Notes: generated from the letters alone by a model not told the origin. A DNA stretch of 64,000 bases from CAVRRZ01 sp963723745 (GCA_963723745.1 CAVRRZ010000005.1:930001-994000), one strand, 5' to 3'. Counted from the stretch's first letter, positions 44,462 to 54,370 are shown. A program made the numbers and translations.

Positions 44462-44943
44462 CCGGCGAACTGCGACTGGTCGGCCTCGAGGAGCTCTCGG
44501 CGACGGCGCTGCGCGGCCGGCTGCTGGCACGGCTGGACGAGTTCTGGTCCGGCTCGCCCCTGCCGGACGACGAGATCCGCGCCCGGCACGACCCGCTGTT
44601 CTTCCACCAGCTCGGCGGGTTCGGTGCGGTGGCCCTGACCCCGGACGGCGAGGACGCGGGCTACCTGCTGGGACTGGTGAGCGCCGACCGGCTCGCGGTC
44701 GTGCACGCCCTGGCCGTGCACGAGGCGCACCGGAGGCGGGGCGTGGCTGCGGCGCTGCTCGAACGCTTCGCCGCACTGGCGGCCGGGGTCGGGGCGCGGG
44801 CGGTCCAGGCGATCGCGATGCCCGGCGACAGCGCCGTCCTCCGCCTGGCGCAGCGGTTCGGCGCGCACGCGGCGTCGTCCTCCGATCACGCCGGTCCCGG
44901 CGTCGACCGCGTGGTGCTCACCCGGTCGCTGCCGCTGCGCTGA
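44458..44943 (+). CDS. GNAT-family N-acetyltransferase
   Basis: Predicted 161-aa acetyltransferase. The acetyl-CoA loop reads VHEAHRRRGVAAALLERFAALA, preceded by AVVHALAV, the usual beta4-alpha3 region, and followed by QAIAMPGDSAVLRLAQRFGAHA. The GTG at 44458 overlaps the PfkB stop, so it is translationally coupled. Substrate unknown. Confidence 0.87.
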   Translation: MTGELRLVGLEELSATALRGRLLARLDEFWSGSPLPDDEIRARHDPLFFHQLGGFGAVALTPDGEDAGYLLGLVSADRLAVVHALAVHEAHRRRGVAAALLERFAALAAGVGARAVQAIAMPGDSAVLRLAQRFGAHAASSSDHAGPGVDRVVLTRSLPLR

Positions 44944-44949
44944 GCCCGT

Positions 44950-45471
44950 TCAGCCGGCCAGGACGGCCGCCAGCCGGGCGGCCGACCGGTGCCGCAGCGA
45001 CGAGCGCGCCGGCTGCAGCACCACACCGAGGAGCCACCGGGCGGCCAGCTCCGCCCCGTCGTGGTCGGTGCGCAGGACCTCGGCCAGCCGGCCGGTGAGG
45101 GCGGCCCACAGGTCGGCGGGCACGTCCAGCAGGCCGACGAGGACCTCCGGTTCGGTGTCGGCCAGCCGCCGGAGCACCGGATGCTCCCCGAGCTCGTCGG
45201 CCAGCGCGGCAAGGGCCCGCTCGCGTGGATGCTCGACCGCGAGCGCGCTCAGCCGGTCCAGCTCGACGGCGAACAGCGCCCTGGCCAGCTCGTCCTTGGT
45301 GCGGAAGTGGTTGTACAGCGTGGCCTTCGAGACACCGGCCGCGGACGCGACCGCCTGCATCGTGCAGCCGCGCAGCCCGTGATCGGCGAACGCCCGCGCC
45401 GCCCCGGCGACCAGGCCGTCGCGGGTGCGCCGGATGCCACCGGCCGGCTCGGCGAGAGGGCGGACGACCAC
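44950..45471 (-). CDS. TetR-family transcriptional regulator
   Basis: Regulator of 173 aa. Helix-turn-helix near the N-terminus: AFADHGLRGCTMQAVASAAGVSKATLYNHFRTKDELA, followed by an Ala/Leu-rich helical ligand domain. Short for TetR, but within range. It lies between the GNAT gene (convergent) and clgR (same strand). Target genes cannot be read from the sequence; nearby PfkB-GNAT is a candidate. Confidence 0.9.
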   Translation of the reverse strand: MVVRPLAEPAGGIRRTRDGLVAGAARAFADHGLRGCTMQAVASAAGVSKATLYNHFRTKDELARALFAVELDRLSALAVEHPRERALAALADELGEHPVLRRLADTEPEVLVGLLDVPADLWAALTGRLAEVLRTDHDGAELAARWLLGVVLQPARSSLRHRSAARLAAVLAG

Positions 45472-45537
45472 ACGTCCTGTCTGACACCCCCGACTGCCGT
45501 GGTCAAGCAGCGGGCACCCGCGTGTCGCGGAGGCGGA

Positions 45538-45924
45538 TCAGGCGGCGAGCGAGACCGCCCCGCGGCGCAGGACCGAGGGGGCCGGAGCCGCACCGACCAG
45601 CGCCAGCGCGGGCTCCGCACCGGCGGCCGCGGGCGCCTCGACGGCCGCGGCTGCCCCGACGGCAGCGGGCGTCTCGGCCGGCATCGCCGTCGCGGCCGTA
45701 CGCATGCCGTCACTCACCTCGAGCAGCAGGTCGGCGAGTTCGAGATCCAGTGCGTCGCAGATCGAGGCCAGCAGCTCCGACGAGGCCTCCTTCTGTCCGC
45801 GCTCCACCTCGGACAGGTAGCCGAGGCTGACGCGGGCGGCGCCGGAGACATCGCGGAGCGTGCGCCGCTGGCGCAGCCGGTGGCTCCGCAGCGAGTTGCC
45901 CAGCTGGGTGCGCAGCAGCGTCAT
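45538..45924 (-). CDS. clgR: ClgR-type HTH regulator of Clp proteases
   Basis: XRE-type activator of 128 aa. The ATG at 45924 has GGAG upstream. The HTH ([45 protein letters not shown]) matches ClgR, which activates clpP1P2, clpC and pspA. A long Ala-rich linker precedes a C-terminus ending VSLAA, an SsrA-like degron. ClgR of related genera is a ClpP substrate, so this fits a feedback loop. It precedes TetR on the same strand. Confidence 0.92.
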   Translation of the reverse strand: MTLLRTQLGNSLRSHRLRQRRTLRDVSGAARVSLGYLSEVERGQKEASSELLASICDALDLELADLLLEVSDGMRTAATAMPAETPAAVGAAAAVEAPAAAGAEPALALVGAAPAPSVLRRGAVSLAA

Positions 45925-46161
45925 GACCGTCTCCTGTCCTGCGAGCACGGGATGCACGGGAAGGTCCCGGCACCGTGCGCTCACGGTACGCGGCCCGCCC
46001 GAACGGGGATCGCCGGACCGGCGGGAGTCCGCTCATGGCGTAACACGGTGGCCACGGCCGCCGTTCCCGGCTGCGCCGGAGCGCCTTCCGCTGACGACAC
46101 TGCGTGACTAGGCTGCGCAGCGGTCATCCAGGGGGAAGCTGCTCCCACCCGGGAGGCAGGG

Positions 46162-46962
46162 ATGCACGACCCGACGTCGGCGCTGGGCTCTGGCGTCGTC
46201 GTGCGCCTGCTCGGCGGCCTGTCCCTCAGCCGCGATTCTCGCGGCGCCGTGGTGCCGCCGGGCAGCCGCCGGCTGCTGGCCTACCTGGCACTGCACCCCT
46301 CGGGCGTCGACCGCAGGCACGCAGCCGGCGTCCTGTGGCCCACCGTCGGCGACGCCCGGGCGGCGGGCAACCTGCGGTCGGCCCTGTGGCGGCTGCAGCA
46401 GGTCGGCTGCCCCGTCGTCCGCGCCCAGCAGGCGCGGCTCCTGCTCGAGGACGACGTCGCCGTCGACGTGGCGGACGTCGAGGCGTGGGCCGGCCGGATC
46501 GTCGCCGGCACCGCGACGCCCGCTGACCTCCTCGTCGACCCGGTCCCGCTCACCGAGGCCGAGCTGCTGCCCGGCTGGTACGAGGACTGGGTGCTGGCGG
46601 TGCGCGACCGGCTGCGGTTGCGGCTGCTGCACGCGATCGAGGTGCTGAGCCGGCTGCTCCGCGAGGCCGGGCGGCCCATCGAGGCCGTGGAGGCCGGGCA
46701 GGTCGCGGTACTGGCCGAGCCGCTGCGGGAGAGCGGGCAGCGCGCACTGATCGAGGCGCACCAGGCGGCCGGTGACTGGGTCTCCGCACGCCGGCAGTTC
46801 GACGCCTTCCGCGTGCTGTTGCGCCGGGAGATGGGGGTCGAGCCGAGCGACGAGCTGGCTGCCGTGGCGACGCTCCGCCGGGTGGGGGGCGCGGCCGCGC
46901 GTACCCGGCTGCAACCCTCGCCGCGCGGGCGCGGTGACCGTCCGGTCCCCGGACCCCGGTAG
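46162..46962 (+). CDS. SARP-like BTAD transcriptional activator
   Basis: Predicted 266-aa activator. Residues 12-100 form an OmpR/PhoB-type winged helix (VVVRLLGGLSLSRDSRG; HPSGVDRRHAAGVLWPTVGDARAAGNLRSALWRLQQ), and 110-250 a BTAD helical domain (LRLRLLHAIEVLSRLLREAGRPIEAVEAGQVAVLAEPLRESGQRALIEAHQAAGDWVSARRQF). Size and layout match small SARP regulators. GGGAGG precedes the ATG. Directly downstream are three 11-bp direct repeats and a metzincin-like peptidase gene, its likely target (inference). Confidence 0.85.
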   Translation: MHDPTSALGSGVVVRLLGGLSLSRDSRGAVVPPGSRRLLAYLALHPSGVDRRHAAGVLWPTVGDARAAGNLRSALWRLQQVGCPVVRAQQARLLLEDDVAVDVADVEAWAGRIVAGTATPADLLVDPVPLTEAELLPGWYEDWVLAVRDRLRLRLLHAIEVLSRLLREAGRPIEAVEAGQVAVLAEPLRESGQRALIEAHQAAGDWVSARRQFDAFRVLLRREMGVEPSDELAAVATLRRVGGAAARTRLQPSPRGRGDRPVPGPR

Positions 46963-46967
46963 CCCGC

Positions 46968-47000
46968 GTGACGGCGCCGTGACGGTGCCGTGACGCCTCC
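46968..47000 (+). promoter_or_regulatory. Three 11-bp direct repeats, SARP-type operator
   Basis: GTGACGG, GTGACGG and GTGACGC start at 46968, 46979 and 46990, exactly 11 bp apart, in the 135-bp gap between the SARP-like gene and the metallopeptidase gene. SARP activators bind heptamer direct repeats at 11-bp (or 22-bp) spacing. No clear -10 box follows. Confidence 0.55.
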
Positions 47001-47097
47001 GGTGGGAGGTTCGCCGGGCACCCGGCGGCGACCGATCCTGTCGCGTCCACGCCGATCGGCAGCCGGGTGCGGGCCGTCTTCCGAGGAGCTGATCAGC

Positions 47098-49326
47098 GTG
47101 ACCGTTCTCGAGCCGAACGCCGCACCCGCCGGGACCGCACCCGGTGGCACGCCTACCCCCACCATCCCGTCACCCGCGGCTCCGCGGGAGACCGAGACCC
47201 CCAACGTCGCCGCCTCGCCGGCCGACCCGTCGGCGGCGCTGCCCATGACCTCCCCCGAGATGGACGCGGCCGTCTCCCAGGTCGAGTCGTTCCTCGCCGA
47301 GCAGACCACGGATCAGGCCGGCGACATCGGCATCGCACCGATCCCCGTCCCCAAGCTGCCGACCCTGCCCCTGCGCACGCGGCCGGCCAGCGGCCGCTAT
47401 CGCTCCCCGGCGAGCGGCTTCCAGATGGAGCTGCGCGTCGACGTCGACGGTCGCCGTCCGCTGATGAAGGTCAGCGGCGACTACTTCAGCATCTCCGGCA
47501 GCACGACGAACTACTTCGGGTCCTGGACCGTCGACGCGGTCACCACGTCGTCGGTGGGCAGCGACCTCGTCGTCGTGGGCACCGCCCGGACCACCTGGGC
47601 GACGACCTACACCGTCGCCCGCGTGACGATCCCGCGGCGGCACTTCTTCCAGCCGGCCGCGCCCGCGACCGTGCAGTGGTCGACGCCGTCCGGCGCCATC
47701 GGGGCGACGTACGTCTGCGCCCACGAGAGCGCCAGTCTGCGCACCGTCGAGCTGGAGCAGGACGTCGAGGCCGGCGTCACCCCGTTCGACACCTACAACA
47801 CCGGCTCGCTGCCCAGCGGCGGGCCGGCGCGCTCGCTGAACGTGGCGGCCGCCTACGGCGAGGCCGGGCTGCAGGTGCTCGACACCGGCGGCACCAACAC
47901 GATCGCCACGTCGTCCGGACACATCTGGAACAACGCCAGCCTGCACGGCGCGATGATGGCGCACTTCTCCCGGCACGCCGAGCGCCCACAGTTCAAGGTC
48001 TGGCTGCTGCACGCGCAGCGACACGAGCTCGGCACCGGCCTGCGCGGCATCATGTTCGACCAGCAGGGGCTCCAGCGGCAGGGCTGCGCCAGCTTCTACC
48101 AGGTGATCCAGGCCGGCACCGCGCAGAATCTGCGCGAGCAGCTCTACGTCAACGTGCACGAGCTGGGGCACTGCTTCAACCTGTTCCACTCGTTCCACAA
48201 GCAGTTCATGAACCCGCCGCTGCCCAACCGGCCGGGCTCGCTGTCGTGGATGAACTACCCGCAGAACTACAACCCGGGCGGCGGCGCCCCCAGCGGCGCG
48301 GCGGCCTTCTGGGGCGCCTTCCCGTTCCAGTTCGACGACCTGGAACTGGCCCACCTGCGGCACGGCTTCCGCGACAACGTGATCATGGGCGGCACCCCGT
48401 TCGGCACCGGCGCCGCGCTCGAGGTGCCGTTGCAGCCGCACGACGCGGTCGACGACAGCAGCGGCCTGCGACTCTCCCTGCAGACCTCGCCGGCCCGCCC
48501 GCTGCTCGGGACGCCGATCGTCCTGGAGCTGGCGCTGACCGCCGAGCGCGGGCAGTTGGTGCACCCGGCCGAGCAGCTGCACCCGAAGTACGGCATCGTG
48601 CAGGTGACCATCAGCCGCCCGCGCGGCGACGTGGTGGTGCACCGGCCGCCCGTGCTGCACTGCGTCGAGCCGCGGCTGGAGCGGGCGGAGGCCGGCCAGG
48701 TGTTGCCGGTGAGCGCCTACATCGGCTACGACGCGGCGGTCGGGCAGATCTTCGAGGACCCGGGCACCTACCGGCTCCGCGCCTCCTACACCGCCCCCGA
48801 CGGGTCGGTCATCATCTCCGATACGGCGACGATGCGGATCTGGGCCACCCGCGACGACCAGGACGCCGCGGTGGCCGAGCTCATGCTCGGCGACGAGGCG
48901 GGCATGGTGATGACCCTGCTCGGCAGCGACGCACCGGAGCTCGCCGGCGGCATGGCTGCCATGCAGGAGATCGCGGAGGAACACGCCGAGCACCCGCTCG
49001 CCGTCTACGCCCGGCTGGCCCTGGGCATGAACGCCGCCCGGCCCTACACCTCCGTGGAGGCCGACGGGTCGGTGCGCGAGCGCGGCCGCGACCTCGACCG
49101 CGCCGACGCCCTGCTGCGGCCGGCCATCGACGCCTCCCGGGGCGACGAGGGGCTCGACGACCTGAGCCTCCTGCAGGTGATGGCCTACCTGGCGCGCAGC
49201 CACGCCGCCGAGGGCGACACCACCGGCGCCGAGGAGCTACGCGAGGACGCCCTCCGGCTCGCCGCCGAGAAGGATGCGCCGGCCGTGGCGGTGGAGATGC
49301 TGCGGGAGGACGACGAGGGTCGCTGA
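47098..49326 (+). CDS. Metzincin-like metallopeptidase with helical C-terminus
   Basis: Predicted 742-aa protein, GTG at 47098 with GAGGAG upstream. Zinc site HELGHCFNLFH: His354, Glu355, His358, His364, with Asn replacing the usual Gly of metzincins. A Met-turn follows at Met385 (SLSWMNYP). No signal peptide is seen; residues 1-60 are Pro/Thr-rich. After about residue 440 comes a beta-domain and from about 600 helical repeats (ARLALGMNAARPY; DLSLLQVMAYLARSHAAEGDTTGAEELREDALRLAAE) like TPR. I know no named family. Export, if any, is not by a classical signal. The upstream SARP-like gene and operator-like repeats suggest dedicated regulation. Confidence 0.8.
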   Translation: MTVLEPNAAPAGTAPGGTPTPTIPSPAAPRETETPNVAASPADPSAALPMTSPEMDAAVSQVESFLAEQTTDQAGDIGIAPIPVPKLPTLPLRTRPASGRYRSPASGFQMELRVDVDGRRPLMKVSGDYFSISGSTTNYFGSWTVDAVTTSSVGSDLVVVGTARTTWATTYTVARVTIPRRHFFQPAAPATVQWSTPSGAIGATYVCAHESASLRTVELEQDVEAGVTPFDTYNTGSLPSGGPARSLNVAAAYGEAGLQVLDTGGTNTIATSSGHIWNNASLHGAMMAHFSRHAERPQFKVWLLHAQRHELGTGLRGIMFDQQGLQRQGCASFYQVIQAGTAQNLREQLYVNVHELGHCFNLFHSFHKQFMNPPLPNRPGSLSWMNYPQNYNPGGGAPSGAAAFWGAFPFQFDDLELAHLRHGFRDNVIMGGTPFGTGAALEVPLQPHDAVDDSSGLRLSLQTSPARPLLGTPIVLELALTAERGQLVHPAEQLHPKYGIVQVTISRPRGDVVVHRPPVLHCVEPRLERAEAGQVLPVSAYIGYDAAVGQIFEDPGTYRLRASYTAPDGSVIISDTATMRIWATRDDQDAAVAELMLGDEAGMVMTLLGSDAPELAGGMAAMQEIAEEHAEHPLAVYARLALGMNAARPYTSVEADGSVRERGRDLDRADALLRPAIDASRGDEGLDDLSLLQVMAYLARSHAAEGDTTGAEELREDALRLAAEKDAPAVAVEMLREDDEGR

Positions 49327-49354
49327 CCGCCGCCGGATGGGGCAGGCTGCCGCC

Positions 49355-49663
49355 ATGACCGACCCTCCCGCCCTGGAACTCGGCACCGGGTTCCGGGACG
49401 ACGAGGTGACGGTGCTGGTGGACGGCCGGCAGGTGTGGCACGACCGCGGGGTGACCACCGACTACTCGGTGGGCCTCGCGGCCGTCGTCCCCCTGCCGGC
49501 CGGTGCCGCCGGCACCGTGGAGGTGCGGGTGGGTTCCCGCGCGACCGGCTCGGCGGAACTCTCGCCTGCCACCGAGTCGGCGGCAGGCGGGCGGCTGCGG
49601 GCCGACCTCGACCCGGCCGGGGCCATGAGCGTGGGCCCGGCTCCGGAGGGCCCCATCTTCTGA
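49355..49663 (+). CDS. Hypothetical protein downstream of metallopeptidase
   Basis: Predicted 102-aa protein starting MTDPPALELGTGFRDDEVTVLVDGRQVWHDRGVTTDYSVGLAAV. It looks beta-rich, with alternating hydrophobic strands. No signal peptide or known domain. It follows the metallopeptidase stop by 28 bp on the same strand, so it is probably in the same operon, perhaps a partner or inhibitor (speculative). Confidence 0.6.
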   Translation: MTDPPALELGTGFRDDEVTVLVDGRQVWHDRGVTTDYSVGLAAVVPLPAGAAGTVEVRVGSRATGSAELSPATESAAGGRLRADLDPAGAMSVGPAPEGPIF

Positions 49664-49685
49664 CCGTCCGGGCGCCCGCGGGAGG

Positions 49686-50345
49686 TCAGGCCGCGGTGTC
49701 GCTCCGGCTGCCGGACGGGCCGGTGGCCCGCCGAGCGGCCGCCGCGCGCATCGCCCGCGCGCTGGTACGGCGCAGGCGCACGGCCCGGTACACGTAGTCG
49801 ATCCCGGTGACGACCGTGAGCACCAGCGCGGCGGCCATCACCCACCAGCGGGCGGAGGCGAGCAGGCCGCTGAGCGGGAGGATGTAGAGGAAGATCGCCA
49901 GCGACTGGGCGACGGTCTTCAGCTTGCCGCCACGGCTGGCCGCGATGACCCCGTGCCGGATGACCCAGACCCGCAGCAGCGTGACCCCGAGCTCACGGGC
50001 GAGGATCACCACCGTCACCCACCAGGGCAGCGACCCGAGCACCGAGAGGCCGATCAGTGCCATCCCGGTCAGGGCCTTGTCGGCCAGCGGGTCGGCCAGC
50101 TTGCCGAACTCGGTGACGGTGCCGGTGCGCCGGGCGATCATGCCGTCGTACCAGTCCGTGGCGATGGCCAGGACGAACAGCGAGGCGGCGAGCCAGCGGC
50201 CCACGTCGTCCTGACCGCCCTCGCGGAGCAGGAGGACGGCGAACACCGGCACCATCGCCAGCCGCAGGACGGTCAGCGTGTTGGGCAGGTTGACCAGGCG
50301 CGCCGTCGGCTGGTCTTGGGCCGGGTCGGGTGCCACCGAGTTCAC
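49686..50345 (-). CDS. pgsA: CDP-diacylglycerol-glycerol-3-phosphate 3-phosphatidyltransferase
   Basis: Membrane enzyme of phosphatidylglycerol synthesis, 219 aa. The CDP-alcohol phosphatidyltransferase motif DG-x2-AR-x8-G-x3-D-x3-D is present in [24 protein letters not shown]. Several hydrophobic helices follow. The GTG at 50345 overlaps the rimO stop (GTGA). The product feeds cardiolipin; pgsA3 holds a comparable place in mycobacteria. Confidence 0.93.
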   Translation of the reverse strand: MNSVAPDPAQDQPTARLVNLPNTLTVLRLAMVPVFAVLLLREGGQDDVGRWLAASLFVLAIATDWYDGMIARRTGTVTEFGKLADPLADKALTGMALIGLSVLGSLPWWVTVVILARELGVTLLRVWVIRHGVIAASRGGKLKTVAQSLAIFLYILPLSGLLASARWWVMAAALVLTVVTGIDYVYRAVRLRRTSARAMRAAAARRATGPSGSRSDTAA

Positions 50346-51778
50346 CGGTGCCCTGTCAGGGCGGGTACCACCGCACGCGCGACCAGGTCGACGCCCTCGG
50401 TGCCGATCACGTCCGCGGGCAGGATCTGTCCCGCGACGGCGCCTGCCGGGACGCCGATGATCGTGGTGGTGCCGTCGGCGTCCGGGTCCTGGTGCGCCGC
50501 ATGACCGGCCCACTCCCCGGGGGCCCCGTCGGCGGCAAGGTGCTCGGTGAGCAGCACGTCGACGCGGGAGCCGATGCGGTCCTCGGCCCGCTGGGCGGTG
50601 AGCTCCTCGACCAGGTCGGTGATCCGGCGGACCCGGGCGTCGATCTCGGGCTGGTCCAGCTTGCCGGGCAGGCCGACCGCCTCGGTGCCCTCCTCGTCGG
50701 AGTAGCCGAAGACGCCGACGGCGTCGAGCCGGCCCTCGGTGAGGAAGCGCTCGAGCTCGGCGACGTCGTCCTCGGTCTCCCCCGGGAAACCGAGGATCAC
50801 GTTGGTGCGGAACCCGGCCCCGGGCGCGAGCGCGCGGGCGCGCTCGATCAGCGCGAGGAAGTCGTCGGTGCCGCCGAACCGGCGCATCCGCCGCAGCAGC
50901 CCCGGCGAGGAGTGCTGGAAGGACAGGTCGAAGTAGGGCGCCACCCCGCCGGTCCCGGCGATGACCTCGAGCAGGCCGGGCCGGAGCTCGGCCGGCTGCA
51001 GGTACGCCACCCGCACGCGGGCGATGCCCTCGACGGCGGCCAGCTGCGGCAGCAGCTTCTCCAGCGACCGGAGGTCGCCGAGGTCCTTTCCGTAGGAGGT
51101 CGAGTTCTCGCTGACCAGTACGAGTTCGGTCACGCCCTGGGTGGCCAGCCACTGCGCCTCGCCGAGCACCTCGGCCGGCGGGCGGGAGACGAAGGCGCCA
51201 CGGAAGGCCGGGATGGCGCAGAAGGCGCACCGCCGGTCACAGCCGGAGGCCAGCTTCAGCGCCGCGGAGGGCCCGGAGGCCAGTCGGCGGCGGCGCAGCC
51301 AGTCGTGCCCCGGGATGGCGGGGGCATCGACGGCCGCCCGGGCGGCCGACCGCTGCACCGGGCTGATCGGCAGCAGCGTGCGCCGGTCGCGAGGGGTGTG
51401 CGGCACGAGCGGGCGTCCGGAGAGGACGTCGTCGAGCCGCTCGCCGATGGCCGCGTAGTCGTCGAAGCCGAGCACGGTGGCCTCGGGCAGCGCGCCGGCC
51501 AGTTCGGAGCCGTACCGCTCGGCCATGCAGCCGACGGCGACCACGTTCGCGCCGGAGTCGGTGGCCGCCAGGATCGCGTCGACGGAGTCCTTCTTGGCCG
51601 TCTCGATGAAGCCGCAGGTGTTGACGAGCACCGCATCGGCGCCGTCGGCGTCGTCCACCAGCTCGTACCCGTCGGCGGCCAGCCGGCCGGCGAGCTCCTC
51701 GGAGTCGACCTCGTTGCGGGCGCACCCGAGCGTCACGACCGCCACGGTCCGGCGGGCAGGGCTGGGTACGGCACTCAC
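50342..51778 (-). CDS. rimO: Ribosomal protein S12 methylthiotransferase RimO
   Basis: Radical-SAM enzyme of 478 aa that methylthiolates Asp of ribosomal protein S12. Cys in [23 protein letters not shown] and VGCMAERYG bind the auxiliary cluster, and [11 protein letters not shown] is the radical-SAM motif. The NEVDSE version and the [17 protein letters not shown] segment favour RimO over MiaB. A TRAM-like C-terminus ends the protein. It lies between ftsK and pgsA on the minus strand. Confidence 0.95.
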   Translation of the reverse strand: MSAVPSPARRTVAVVTLGCARNEVDSEELAGRLAADGYELVDDADGADAVLVNTCGFIETAKKDSVDAILAATDSGANVVAVGCMAERYGSELAGALPEATVLGFDDYAAIGERLDDVLSGRPLVPHTPRDRRTLLPISPVQRSAARAAVDAPAIPGHDWLRRRRLASGPSAALKLASGCDRRCAFCAIPAFRGAFVSRPPAEVLGEAQWLATQGVTELVLVSENSTSYGKDLGDLRSLEKLLPQLAAVEGIARVRVAYLQPAELRPGLLEVIAGTGGVAPYFDLSFQHSSPGLLRRMRRFGGTDDFLALIERARALAPGAGFRTNVILGFPGETEDDVAELERFLTEGRLDAVGVFGYSDEEGTEAVGLPGKLDQPEIDARVRRITDLVEELTAQRAEDRIGSRVDVLLTEHLAADGAPGEWAGHAAHQDPDADGTTTIIGVPAGAVAGQILPADVIGTEGVDLVARAVVPALTGHR

Positions 51779-51829
51779 CGGACCATCGTAGTCACCGGAC
51801 GACGGCGATCCGGGCGAGCCGGCGAGAGC

Positions 51830-54370
51830 TCAGCCGGCTCCGCCGCGCAGAGTGAAGAGCACGGACTCGAGCTCGTCGGGCTTGATCAGCACGTCGCGGG
51901 CCTTGGAGCCCTCGGAGGGGCCGACGATGCCGCGGCTCTCCATCAGGTCCATGAGCCGGCCGGCCTTGGCGAACCCGACGCGCAGCTTGCGCTGCAGCAT
52001 CGAGGTCGAGCCGAACTGGCTGGTGACGATCAGCTCCACGGCCTGCACGAGCAGGTCGAGGTCGCCGCCGATGTCCTCGTCGATCTCCTTCTTCTCACCG
52101 CCACCACCGGCCTGGAACACCTCTTCGCGGTACTCCGGCTCGGCCTGCCGCTTGGTGAACTCGACGACCGCCTCGATCTCGGTGTCGGAGACGTAGGCGC
52201 CCTGCACGCGCATCGGCTTGCCCGCGCCGATCGGCAGGAACAGGGCGTCGCCCATGCCGATGAGCTTCTCCGCACCAGGCTGGTCGAGGATGACCCGGCT
52301 GTCGGTCAGCGACGAGGTGGAGAACGCCAGCCGCGAGGGCACGTTGGCCTTGATCAGGCCGGTGACGACGTCGACCGACGGCCGCTGGGTGGCCAGGACC
52401 AAGTGGATACCCGCGGCGCGGGCCTTCTGCGTGATCCGGACGATGTGGTCCTCGACGTCCCGCGGCGCAACCATCATGAGGTCGGCGAGCTCGTCGACGA
52501 TCGTGAGGATGTACGGGTACGGGCGGTAGACCCGCTCGCTGCCCGGCGGGGCGACGATCTCGCCGCGCTCGACCTTGCGGTTGAAGTCGTCGATGTGGCG
52601 GACGCCGGTGGCGCGCATGTCCTGGTAGCGCTGCTCCATCTCCTCGACCAGCCAGGCCAGCGCGGTGGCCGCCTTCTTCGGGTCGGTGATGATCGGCGTG
52701 ATCAGGTGCGGGATGCCGTCGTACGGGGTGAGCTCGACCATCTTCGGGTCGACCAGGATCATCCGCAGCTGCTCGGGCGTCGCGCGCAGCAGCAGCGAGG
52801 TCAGCAGCGAGTTGATGCAGCTGGACTTGCCGGCACCGGTGGCGCCGGCCACCAGCAGGTGCGGCATCTTGGCCAGGTTGGCGCAGACGAAGCCGCCCTC
52901 GATGTCCTTGCCGAGGCCGACGAGCATCGGGTGCAGGTCCTGCTTGGCCGCCTGGGAGCGCATGACGTCGCCGAGGCTGACGGTCTCGCGGTCGGTGTTG
53001 GGCACCTCGATGCCGACCGCGGACTTGCCGGGGATCGGCGCCAGGATCCGGATGTTGTCGTTGGCCACGGCGTAGGCCAGGTTGCGCGTCAGCTGGGTGA
53101 TCTTCTCGACCTTGACCGCCGGGCCGAGCTCGACCTCGTAGCGGGTGACCGTCGGGCCGCGGGTGAACCCGGTGACGGCCGCGTCGATGTTGAACTGCTC
53201 GAGCACGCCGGCGATCGCCTCGATGGCGACGTCGTTGGCCTTGGACCGCGCCCGCGGCGGGTCGCCGGGCCGCAGCATGGTGAGCGACGGAAGCCGGTAG
53301 TCGCCCTCGACCGGCTGGATCGACAGCTGCTCCGGCTCGGTGATCGGCGGCAGCTCCTCCTGCGTCAGGGTCCGATCCTCGACCGGGCGGCGCAGGCTCG
53401 TGTGCACGGGCGGGGTGGTCGCCGTGGCCTCGGGGGCGGCGTCGTAGGCGCCGTGGTCGATCGCTCCGGTCGCCATGCCGGCGACGTCGATCGGGCCGGT
53501 GGCGGTCAGGTCATCGGACTGCTGCTTGCGCCCGCGCCGGAACCGGCCGCCGCGCTCCTCCTCGGCCACGAGGTCGTCCTCGAGGTCGTCGTCCTCGTCG
53601 TCGAAGTCGTCGTAGCTGTCGCGACCGAGCAGCCGGTCGGCGAACGAGCCGAGCCGCTCGGGGATCTGGTGTACCGGGGTCGCGGTGATGACGAGCAGCC
53701 CGAAGAAGGTCATGAGCGCGAGCAGGACGACGGCGACGATCGCGCCGAGGCCCGCGGTGAGCGGGGTGCCCACGGCCCAGCCGATCAGGCCTCCGTCGCC
53801 GGGCTCGCCCCGCCGGGGGTCCCCCGCGGTGCCCAGCACGTGGGCGATGCCGAGGACGGCGGCGACCATGCAGAGCCAGCCGATTGCCAGCCGGCCCCGT
53901 GCCTCCGGCCGCGGACCGCGGCGCAGCAGCCTCAGGGCGGCGAAGAAGAGCACCACCGGCAGCACCATGACCAGCGTGCCGACGACCCAGCGCACGCCGT
54001 CGGCGATGCCGGCGCCGACCGGGCCGATCCCGTCGCTCCACACCGCGGCACCGAGCACGATCGCCAGGCCGAGGACGGCGAGGCCGACCCCGTCGCGGCG
54101 GTGCTCGGGCGCGAGCGGCTCGGCCTCCTCGGGCTTGGCCACCGAGCGGGCCAGCCCGCCGGCGCCGCGGGCGAGCAGGTTCCACGCGCCGCCCATGACC
54201 CCCCACAGCCCGGTCGACTGCTTCTTGCGGGTCGCGGGCTTGCGGGCGGGCGGCTTGCGGGCGGCGGTCCGCTTGGCGGGCGGCCGCTTGCGGGACGCGG
54301 TGGACCCGGAGCGGCTGCGCGCGGACGCCTTGCCCGCCGGCCGGCGCGAGGTCGTGGTGCGGGCAGGCAT
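51830..54370 (-). CDS. ftsK: DNA translocase FtsK
   Basis: Chromosome-segregation motor at the septum, 846 aa. A Lys/Arg/Pro-rich N-terminus precedes about four transmembrane helices (residues 90-250), a linker, and the RecA-like motor with Walker A GATGAGKSS and Walker B LTIVDELADLMM. The C-terminal gamma winged helix (FGSTSMLQRKLRVGFAKAGRLMDLMESRGIVGPSEGSKARDVL) binds KOPS. Position beside pgsA/clgR is conserved in actinobacteria. Confidence 0.96.
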   Translation of the reverse strand: MPARTTTSRRPAGKASARSRSGSTASRKRPPAKRTAARKPPARKPATRKKQSTGLWGVMGGAWNLLARGAGGLARSVAKPEEAEPLAPEHRRDGVGLAVLGLAIVLGAAVWSDGIGPVGAGIADGVRWVVGTLVMVLPVVLFFAALRLLRRGPRPEARGRLAIGWLCMVAAVLGIAHVLGTAGDPRRGEPGDGGLIGWAVGTPLTAGLGAIVAVVLLALMTFFGLLVITATPVHQIPERLGSFADRLLGRDSYDDFDDEDDDLEDDLVAEEERGGRFRRGRKQQSDDLTATGPIDVAGMATGAIDHGAYDAAPEATATTPPVHTSLRRPVEDRTLTQEELPPITEPEQLSIQPVEGDYRLPSLTMLRPGDPPRARSKANDVAIEAIAGVLEQFNIDAAVTGFTRGPTVTRYEVELGPAVKVEKITQLTRNLAYAVANDNIRILAPIPGKSAVGIEVPNTDRETVSLGDVMRSQAAKQDLHPMLVGLGKDIEGGFVCANLAKMPHLLVAGATGAGKSSCINSLLTSLLLRATPEQLRMILVDPKMVELTPYDGIPHLITPIITDPKKAATALAWLVEEMEQRYQDMRATGVRHIDDFNRKVERGEIVAPPGSERVYRPYPYILTIVDELADLMMVAPRDVEDHIVRITQKARAAGIHLVLATQRPSVDVVTGLIKANVPSRLAFSTSSLTDSRVILDQPGAEKLIGMGDALFLPIGAGKPMRVQGAYVSDTEIEAVVEFTKRQAEPEYREEVFQAGGGGEKKEIDEDIGGDLDLLVQAVELIVTSQFGSTSMLQRKLRVGFAKAGRLMDLMESRGIVGPSEGSKARDVLIKPDELESVLFTLRGGAG

